The position numbers were made by a program, and so were the translations under genes. The notes beneath the pieces are model-generated. The model did not search any database, was not told the origin of the DNA, and saw nothing but the letters and a program-made list of their open reading frames with translations. Source: Actinomycetota bacterium (GTDB lineage Bacteria; Actinomycetota; Thermoleophilia; UBA2241). From it: a DNA stretch of 6,975 bases. Where the stretch lies: the NCBI GenBank assembly GCA_003157715.1, contig PMKK01000076.1, forward strand, positions 1 through 6,975, given 5' to 3'. Positions 1 to 4,329 of this stretch are shown here, piece by piece; position 1 is the stretch's first letter, and each line of letters starts with the position of its first letter.

Positions 1-183
1 CATCGGCTCCCCGCCCTCGAAGTACACCATCGTGCAGCCGGCCGCCGCGGTCTGGTCGACGACCGCCCGCAGCTGGGCGAGCGTCATGGTCCCGTCCTGA
101 TCGGGGCTGCCCCACACGAAGCAGTGCTCGCAGGCGTAGGTGCAGCGGTACGTCACCAGCAGGTGAATGGCCTCGAGGTGCAT
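1..183 (-). CDS. Radical SAM enzyme, N-terminal 61 residues (runs off the window)
   Basis: The visible part starts at an ATG (183-181) and stays open to base 1. It carries the radical SAM cluster motif CxxxCxxC as C14, C18 and C21 (context TYRCTYACEHCFVWG), and the GGEP motif at residues 57-60. In this superfamily the three cysteines ligate a [4Fe-4S] cluster, and GGEP contacts the methionine moiety of S-adenosylmethionine. The protein starts directly with the first strand of the barrel and has no N-terminal extension, so this is the core domain. Substrate specificity is normally set by the C-terminal part, which is missing, so no reaction can be assigned; a SPASM-type or activating-enzyme-like member is possible. 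The gene is transcribed away from the HEAT-repeat gene. No good Shine-Dalgarno precedes the ATG, which fits the leaderless promoter proposed at 190-195. Confidence is high for the superfamily and nil for the subfamily. Confidence 0.88.
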   Translation of the reverse strand, partial: MHLEAIHLLVTYRCTYACEHCFVWGSPDQDGTMTLAQLRAVVDQTAAAGCTMVYFEGGEPM

Positions 184-189
184 ATCGCA

Positions 190-195
190 ACTTTA
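190..195 (-). promoter_or_regulatory. Candidate -10 element giving a leaderless radical SAM mRNA
   Basis: On the minus strand TAAAGT (TAnnnT pattern) lies six bases upstream of the ATG at 183-181. Transcription would therefore start at or next to the A of the start codon. Leaderless genes with this geometry are common in Actinobacteria, and no convincing ribosome site is present. No clear -35 is seen; its expected position falls at the edge of the 23-bp repeat array. This is a sequence-based guess. Confidence 0.35.
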
Positions 196-212
196 CGCCG
201 TGCCGCGTGGTC

Positions 213-311
213 CGGCGAGCGGCGAGTTCCCGCCCCGGCGAGCCGCTGCGGTCCGCCCCGGCGAGCGGTGCGCTTCCGTCCGGCGAGCGTCAGCGGCCCG
301 CCCCGGCGCGG
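213..311. repeat. Tandem repeat array, 23-bp unit, four copies plus a partial fifth
   Basis: The core CGGCGAGC occurs at 213, 236, 259 and 281, with a degenerate CGGCGCGG at 304. The spacing is therefore 23, 23, 22 and 23 bases. The rest of each unit is similar but diverged: units tend to end in CCGCCC and carry GCGG in the middle. An extra half-copy of the core (CGGCGAGT) sits at 220-227 inside the first unit. The array occupies the divergent spacer between the radical SAM gene and the HEAT-repeat gene. There are no spacers between units, so this is a minisatellite and not a CRISPR. Its role is unknown; it could be neutral slippage product or a protein-binding array. Confidence 0.8.
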
Positions 312-352
312 GGCGCGACCAGGGACGGCGCACGCTTGGCGCCGTCTCGCTG

Positions 353-358
353 TAGAAT
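353..358 (+). promoter_or_regulatory. Candidate -10 element for the HEAT/oxidoreductase operon
   Basis: TAGAAT, preceded directly by TG, matches an actinobacterial-type -10. It lies 58 bases before the ATG at 417, which would give a 5' leader of about 50 bases. No recognisable -35 sits 16-19 bases upstream; TTGGCG at 336-341 is too close. This is the best promoter candidate in the spacer but remains weak. Confidence 0.35.
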
Positions 359-416
359 CGCCGTGAGAAGCGGGCCACGTGCGCTGCCGAAACAGACCCG
401 AAAGGCGGGCGGTCCC

Positions 417-917
417 ATGCCGATAGGACGACCCAACGTCGCAAGGATGGACGTTCACAACCAGGTCGAAGGCCTGCTGCGGGCGAGCAAGTACAAGAAG
501 GATCCCGAACTCGCCGAGCAGGCGCGGCTGGCGCTCGAGCGCCGCATGCCGGTGCTGCTCGACACCTTCCAGTCCAAGAACACGCGCCACATGGTGCTGG
601 CGCGCGACGCCTTCAAGCAGATCGGCCAGCCGGCGGTGCCGTTCCTCGCCGACGTGGTCGATCATGGCGACCTGGGAAAGCGCCAGGACGCGGTCCACAT
701 TCTGGGCGAGGTCGGCTTGCCGACCGCCCTGCCGGCGCTCACCGACGGGCTCAAGGACCGCGATTCCGGGGTGCGCCTGCTGGTGGTGCGCTCGCTGGCC
801 AAGATCCCCGGACCGCGGGCTATCGAACTGCTGCGGTCAGCCCTGCGGGACAGGGATGAGGACGTGCGCGTCCAGGCCATGAAGGCGCTCGACAAGCGAG
901 GAGTGGGGACGCCGTGA
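417..917 (+). CDS. Small HEAT-repeat protein, 166 aa
   Basis: The protein is almost wholly helical. Repeated helical pairs of about 31 residues are visible at roughly 55-84, 85-114 and 115-146, with a half repeat to 161. The pattern is that of PBS-lyase/HEAT-like repeats, for example GKRQDAVHILGEVGLPTALPAL followed by DSGVRLLVVRSLAKI. A looser, earlier helical pair covers residues 13-50. No signal peptide, membrane segment or catalytic motif is seen, so it is probably a cytoplasmic protein-protein adaptor. The frame is open back to 207, but that part would encode the 23-bp repeat and be Arg/Pro-rich, so the ATG at 417 was chosen; an ATG at 447 is possible. The stop overlaps the GTG start of the next gene by four bases (GTGA), so the two are translationally coupled. 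The partner is most likely the downstream oxidoreductase, but this is inferred from position only. Confidence 0.85.
   Translation: MPIGRPNVARMDVHNQVEGLLRASKYKKDPELAEQARLALERRMPVLLDTFQSKNTRHMVLARDAFKQIGQPAVPFLADVVDHGDLGKRQDAVHILGEVGLPTALPALTDGLKDRDSGVRLLVVRSLAKIPGPRAIELLRSALRDRDEDVRVQAMKALDKRGVGTP
898..903 (+). promoter_or_regulatory. Ribosome binding site that fixes the oxidoreductase GTG start
   Basis: GAGGAG lies inside the end of the HEAT-repeat coding region, ten bases before the GTG at 914. It supports GTG 914 as the start and translational coupling at the GTGA overlap. Confidence 0.65.
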
Positions 918-2293
918 GCAGGGACTATCGCTCGTTCAGCATGTGGCTCGACGGCCTGCCCGGCGAGCTTACGCCGCGGCCGGCGCTGAGCGGCTCGGTC
1001 GAGGTCGACGTGGCCATCGTCGGGGGCGGTTACACGGGGCTCTGGACGGCCTACTACCTGAAGAAGGCCGACCCTTCGCTGCGCATCGCCATCCTCGAGA
1101 AGGAGGTCGTCGGGTTCGGCGCCTCGGGGCGTAACGGCGGCTGGTGCTCGAGCTTCTTCGCCGCTTCGCCGGGCACGATCGCCTCCGAGTTCGGTCGCGA
1201 CGCGGCCATCGCCATGCAGCGCGCCATGTTCGCGACCGTCGACGAGGTCGGCCGGGTAGTCGCCGACGAGGGCATCGACGCCCGCTTTCACAAGGGTGGC
1301 GTGCTCACTCTGGCGACTTCCAGCGCCCAGCTCGTGCGCCTGCAGGACGAGATCGACAGCGAGCGCGAGTGGGGCTTCGGCGCCGAGGACTACGCCTACC
1401 TCGGCGCTGCCGAGACAGGCCAGCGTGTCAGGGTCGACGGTTGCCTGGGAGCGATCTTCTCGCCGCACTGTGCCGCGGTCGACCCGGCCCGCCTGGCGCG
1501 CGGCCTGGCCGAGACCGTCGAGGAGCTCGGCGTGACCATCTACGAGGGCACTCCCGCGCAGGCGCTGGTGGCCCACGTGGTGCCCACGCCGGGCGGCACG
1601 GTCACGGCCCGCGTCGTCGTGAACGCACTCGAGGGCTACGTCGTCACCCTGCCGGGACATGCGCGCGACCGGGTGCCGCTGTACTCGGTGATGATCGCCA
1701 CCGAGCCGTTGCCGCAGTCGTTCTGGGACGAGGTCGGCTGGGCCGGCCGCGAGGTCTTCGGCGACGAGCGTTATCTGCTGATCTACTGCATGCGCACCGC
1801 CGACGACCGCATCGCGCTGGGCGGTCGTGGCGCCCCGTATCACTTCGGCTCGAAGGTAAGTGACGACTACGACCGCGCCCCCGAAGTGTTCGGCGAGCTG
1901 CACAACGTGCTCAAGGCGCTGTTTCCGGCGCTCGGCGGCGCCCGTATTACACACACCTGGGGCGGCTGCCTGGGCGTGCCGCGCGACTGGTTCACATCGG
2001 TCGGCTACGACGAGCAGGTCGGCATGGCCTGGGCCGGCGGCTACGTCGGCGACGGCGTGGCCACCACCAACCTGGCCGGGCGCACTCTGGCCGAGCTCAT
2101 CGCGGGCGCCGACCACGGCCTGGCCGGGCTGCCCTGGGTCGGTCACAAGTCGCGGCGCTGGGAGCCCGAGCCGCTGCGCTGGCTCGGTGTGAACCTGGCA
2201 CTGCAGATGATGGCCAGCGCCGACCGCTTCGAGGTGCGTACCGGCAAGCCCGCAAAGCGCGCCGACCTCACCGCGCGCCTGATCGGGCGCTGA
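914..2293 (+). CDS. FAD-dependent oxidoreductase, DAO/OrdL family, 459 aa
   Basis: An N-terminal Rossmann fold is clear. VDVAIVGGGYTG (residues 31-42) is the dinucleotide-binding loop, and Glu62 at the end of the second strand (AILEKE) should bind the adenosine ribose. GASGRNGGW (69-77) is the flavin-contact signature seen in OrdL/PuuB-like and glycine oxidase-like members of the DAO family (COG0665). A C-terminal FAD-binding loop is present at about 375-386 (GGYVGDGVATTN). The length is normal for the family. Known relatives oxidise amines or amino acids (for example gamma-glutamylputrescine, sarcosine, D-amino acids) with release of an imine, but the substrate cannot be read from this sequence. 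The protein is probably cytoplasmic, with no signal peptide. The gene starts at GTG overlapping the HEAT-repeat stop, and a strong inverted repeat follows seven bases after its own stop. No frameshift or missing motif was noticed. Confidence 0.92.
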   Translation: MSRDYRSFSMWLDGLPGELTPRPALSGSVEVDVAIVGGGYTGLWTAYYLKKADPSLRIAILEKEVVGFGASGRNGGWCSSFFAASPGTIASEFGRDAAIAMQRAMFATVDEVGRVVADEGIDARFHKGGVLTLATSSAQLVRLQDEIDSEREWGFGAEDYAYLGAAETGQRVRVDGCLGAIFSPHCAAVDPARLARGLAETVEELGVTIYEGTPAQALVAHVVPTPGGTVTARVVVNALEGYVVTLPGHARDRVPLYSVMIATEPLPQSFWDEVGWAGREVFGDERYLLIYCMRTADDRIALGGRGAPYHFGSKVSDDYDRAPEVFGELHNVLKALFPALGGARITHTWGGCLGVPRDWFTSVGYDEQVGMAWAGGYVGDGVATTNLAGRTLAELIAGADHGLAGLPWVGHKSRRWEPEPLRWLGVNLALQMMASADRFEVRTGKPAKRADLTARLIGR

Positions 2294-2299
2294 CCAAAA

Positions 2300-2360
2300 G
2301 CCGAGCGGCGCGGCGTCCGACGCCGGAGTAGGGACAGCGCCGGACGCCGCGCCGCTCGGC
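2300..2360. terminator. Perfect 20-bp inverted repeat, probable terminator
   Basis: GCCGAGCGGCGCGGCGTCCG at 2300-2319 is exactly complementary to 2341-2360, with a 21-base loop. It begins seven bases after the oxidoreductase stop. On the plus strand no T-run follows the stem. On the minus strand the stem is followed by TTTT (complement of 2296-2299), so the canonical intrinsic terminator orientation is the reverse one. It could still end the operon as an I-shaped or GC-only hairpin. The length and perfection of the stem also allow a mobile REP/MITE-like origin. Confidence 0.65.
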
Positions 2361-2432
2361 ACCTCGTACTGGTCGCCGTCCGTCCGGCCGGTGTCCTTCC
2401 GTAGTCGCCTCTATGCCGATCGGCGGGGTACA

Positions 2433-2452
2433 GGCAGGCGCCGGCGCCTGCC
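2433..2452. repeat. Perfect 20-bp palindrome
   Basis: GGCAGGCGCCGGCGCCTGCC equals its own reverse complement. As RNA it would fold as an 8-bp stem with a CCGG loop. It lies between the terminator of the oxidoreductase operon and the DUF72 gene, 70 bases before the chosen DUF72 start. It could be an operator for a dimeric regulator or part of a leader hairpin. High G+C raises the chance of coincidence, but 20 perfect bases is well above expectation. Confidence 0.6.
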
Positions 2453-2492
2453 CCGCGCCTCTTCGCGAGGTTCGTGACGCTCGGGGGGGCAA

Positions 2493-2512
2493 GTTCCGCG
2501 CTATGCGGGAAC
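2493..2512 (+). promoter_or_regulatory. Small hairpin directly upstream of the DUF72 ribosome site
   Basis: GTTCC (2493-2497) pairs with GGAAC (2508-2512), and CGC (2499-2501) pairs with GCG (2505-2507). One bulged G (2498) and a TAT loop complete the structure. The stem ends one base before AAGGGGGAG and could influence access to the ribosome site. It is only non-coding if translation starts at ATG 2522 and not at GTG 2474. A regulatory role is speculative. Confidence 0.35.
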
Positions 2513-2521
2513 AAGGGGGAG
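2513..2521 (+). promoter_or_regulatory. Purine-rich ribosome site favouring ATG 2522
   Basis: AAGGGGGAG abuts the ATG at 2522. The spacing is shorter than ideal. It is still a better candidate than the short GAGG that precedes the alternative GTG at 2474. Confidence 0.45.
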
Positions 2522-3358
2522 ATGGCAGCAGAAGACGCAAACGGCGGCCGGCCGCAATCGGCGACCGGCGAGATACTCGTCGGCACCTCTGGGTGGTCGT
2601 ATCGCCACTGGCGCGGGACGTTCTATCCGCAGAGACTGGCCGGCAATGCTACGCTCGCCTACTACGCGGCCCGTTTCGCCACGGTCGAGATCAACCGCAC
2701 CTTCTACTCGCTGCCCCAGGCGACCACCATCGCACGCTGGCGCGAGACGGCAGGCCCGGGCTTCACGTTCGCGGCCAAGGCGCCGCGCGTGATCACCCAC
2801 ATGAAGCGTCTGCGCCGCAGCGAGGCGGCTCTGGCCGATTTTCTGACCGACATGCGCGGACTGGGACCGGCTCTCGGCCCGATCCTCTTCCAGCTTCCCG
2901 GCGGCTTTCCCCGCGACACCGGGCTGCTGCGCAATTTCCTTGACCTGCTGCCGCGCGACCTGACCTACGCCTTCGAGTTTCGCGACGAAAGCTGGTTTCG
3001 CGACCGCATCTACGACATGCTGGCCGACCGCGAGATCGCCTTTTGCATCTACCACCTGGGCGACCGCGAGACGCCGCACGTGGTCACGGCGCCGTTCGTC
3101 TACCTGCGCCTGCACGGCTTCGGCACGCCGCACGCTGGGGCGTACGGGCGCGAGGAACTGCGGCGCTGGGCCGATGCCTGCCACCAGTGGGCGGCCGACG
3201 AGTTCGATGTGCGCGTCTACTTCAACAACGACATCGGCGGCTCGGCGGTGCGTGACGCTGTGACGCTGCGCAACCTCGTCGGCGAGCGTGTCGCCTGGGG
3301 TCTGCCGCGCGATCGTAAGTCCGGCGCCGATGCGCCGAACGGGCGGCTCGTCGGGTAG
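2522..3358 (+). CDS. DUF72 family protein (YecE-like TIM barrel), 278 aa
   Basis: All the landmarks of DUF72 (PF01904) are present in order: GTSGWSY at residues 21-27, VEINRTFYSLP at 55-65, AAKAPRVITH at about 84-93, LGPILFQLP at 118-126, FEFRDESWF at 151-159, YLRLHG at 194-199 and YFNND at 233-237. Family members are about 230-300 residues and form a TIM barrel; no biochemical function is established for most, so none is assigned. ATG 2522 is preferred because AAGGGGGAG lies just before it and the core starts only 18 residues later. An in-frame GTG at 2474 would add 16 residues. The last four codons and the TAG stop lie inside the first unit of the 19-bp tandem array, so the C-terminal RLVG is repeat-encoded. 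The gene has its own spacer and is convergent with the peptidase gene. Confidence 0.9.
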   Translation: MAAEDANGGRPQSATGEILVGTSGWSYRHWRGTFYPQRLAGNATLAYYAARFATVEINRTFYSLPQATTIARWRETAGPGFTFAAKAPRVITHMKRLRRSEAALADFLTDMRGLGPALGPILFQLPGGFPRDTGLLRNFLDLLPRDLTYAFEFRDESWFRDRIYDMLADREIAFCIYHLGDRETPHVVTAPFVYLRLHGFGTPHAGAYGREELRRWADACHQWAADEFDVRVYFNNDIGGSAVRDAVTLRNLVGERVAWGLPRDRKSGADAPNGRLVG

Positions 3359-3457
3359 GGCGCGGCTCGTCGGGCAGGGCGCGGCCGGTCGGACAGCGCA
3401 CGGCCGGTCAGGCAGGGCACGGCTCGTAGGGCAGAGCACGGCTCGCCGGGCAGCGCG
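3344..3457. repeat. Tandem repeat array, six exact-length 19-bp units
   Basis: Units start at 3344, 3363, 3382, 3401, 3420 and 3439, each exactly 19 bases. The consensus is CGGCTCGTCGGGCAGGGCG. Units 1 and 2 differ at a single base; the others carry a few substitutions and no indels. The array sits between two convergent genes. The stop codon of the DUF72 gene is created within unit 1 (GTAG where the other units have ACAG or GCAG). Unit 6 contains CGGCTCGCCGGG, the exact reverse complement of 234-245 in the 23-bp array. There are no spacers, so it is not a CRISPR. Confidence 0.92.
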
Positions 3458-3467
3458 GGGCCCCGCG
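3454..3467. repeat. 14-bp perfect palindrome at the end of the 19-bp array
   Basis: CGCGGGGCCCCGCG is self-complementary and overlaps the last four bases of the sixth unit. It lies in the gap between convergent genes, 47 bases beyond the peptidase stop in the direction of minus-strand transcription. It could act as a weak GC-only hairpin for either convergent gene. No T-run follows on either strand. Confidence 0.4.
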
Positions 3468-3513
3468 GCAGGTGCGCTCGCCGGACCGGTGCCCGCCCGC
3501 CAGCCCGTCTGTC

Positions 3514-4329
3514 TTAGATCAGGTTCGTGCAGGTGATAAACGAGGCGAAGACCGACAGCCACTCGGCTGCGGGGATCTCGATGGTCAGGCCGTCGAGCCG
3601 GGTGACGCCGGGGCAGCCCGCCGCTCGGTCGCAGTGGTCGGGGCGCCCAAAGCTCAAGCGCAGCGAGCGCCCGTTCCAGTCGAGTGCCGGCGGCAGCGGC
3701 TGGGACAGCGCGCGGCGCGCCCCGGCGCGCAGCGCGGCCTGCGCCACGTCTGGTGCGAGCAGCCGGGCCGCCGACCACGACAGGCCATCCTTGACCGTGA
3801 CCGTCTCGACGCCGGGCACCAGGGCCTGAGCCTCGGCGGCCAGTTTGTCGTCGCCCGAGGCGAAGGCGAGCGGTACGCCGAAGGCGCCGGCGACCGCCGC
3901 GTTCAGCCCGAGCTCGCCAACGGCGACCTCGCCGTCCGGTCCGCCGTGCACCACCGCGCTGGTGACCGCGAAGAGGTAGGTGTGAGCGAGGGTCGCCTGG
4001 GCCGTGCCGGCGCGCGCGTGGTAGCCGACCATGAAGGCGGCGTCGGCGCCGGTCTCGATACCCGACATCATGCTGAGCGCCGTGCCGCCGCCGCTCACCA
4101 GCGAGACGCCGGCGGGCAGCCCTGCGACCTCGAGGTTATCGCCTTCGTCGTGAGCGTCGCAGACGACGATCTCGTCGGCGCCGCCTTCGAGGCAGCCCGC
4201 CACGACGGCGTCGAGGTCGCCGCGCATCAGGTGGCGCGCGCGCTGCCATTCGTCGGTGCCGCGCTCGATCTGGGCGAGCCGGCAAACGCCGCTCACGCCC
4301 TCGAGGTCGATGCTGACGAAGACCTTCAC
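3514..4329 (-). CDS. M55 family zinc D-aminopeptidase (DppA-like), 271 aa
   Basis: The sequence matches MEROPS family M55, typified by Bacillus subtilis DppA, a D-aminopeptidase. The expected metal ligands are all visible: Asp8 and Glu10 in MKVFVSIDLEG, His60 in VCDAHDEGDN, His104 in VGYHARAG, and Glu139 in VGELGLNA. His116 in LAHTYLF corresponds to the catalytic histidine after HARAG. The length matches the family. DppA releases N-terminal D-amino acids, chiefly D-Ala, from short peptides such as those shed from peptidoglycan. No signal peptide is present, so it acts in the cytoplasm on imported peptides. It starts at GTG, overlapping the stop of the upstream binding-protein gene by four bases (GTGA), with GGAGGAG five bases upstream. 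The two genes form an operon like the dpp logic, but without permease genes here. D-peptide specificity is inferred from the family. Confidence 0.93.
   Translation of the reverse strand: MKVFVSIDLEGVSGVCRLAQIERGTDEWQRARHLMRGDLDAVVAGCLEGGADEIVVCDAHDEGDNLEVAGLPAGVSLVSGGGTALSMMSGIETGADAAFMVGYHARAGTAQATLAHTYLFAVTSAVVHGGPDGEVAVGELGLNAAVAGAFGVPLAFASGDDKLAAEAQALVPGVETVTVKDGLSWSAARLLAPDVAQAALRAGARRALSQPLPPALDWNGRSLRLSFGRPDHCDRAAGCPGVTRLDGLTIEIPAAEWLSVFASFITCTNLI

Noticed and set aside
207..416. Extension of the HEAT-repeat protein upstream to 207
   Set aside because: The added residues would be encoded by the 23-bp tandem repeats and are Arg/Pro/Ala-rich. The helical protein starts after the ATG at 417.
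662..2362. A 566-codon open frame on the minus strand opposite the HEAT and oxidoreductase genes
   Set aside because: Its product is Arg/Gly/Ala-rich low-complexity sequence with no recognisable domain. It is the antisense shadow expected of GC-rich coding DNA, and the plus-strand products show clear family motifs.
2474..2521. GTG 2474 as the DUF72 start
   Set aside because: It would place the hairpin and the AAGGGGGAG site inside the coding region and add a non-conserved leader. ATG 2522 has the better upstream site. It is not fully excluded.
3344..3457. CRISPR array
   Set aside because: The 19-bp units are contiguous with no unique spacers, and no cas gene is nearby. The same holds for the 213-311 and 6325-6422 arrays.
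2501..3778. Long minus-strand open frame across DUF72 and the 19-bp array
   Set aside because: It runs through the repeat array and antisense to DUF72, and its product resembles no family. It is open only because of base composition.
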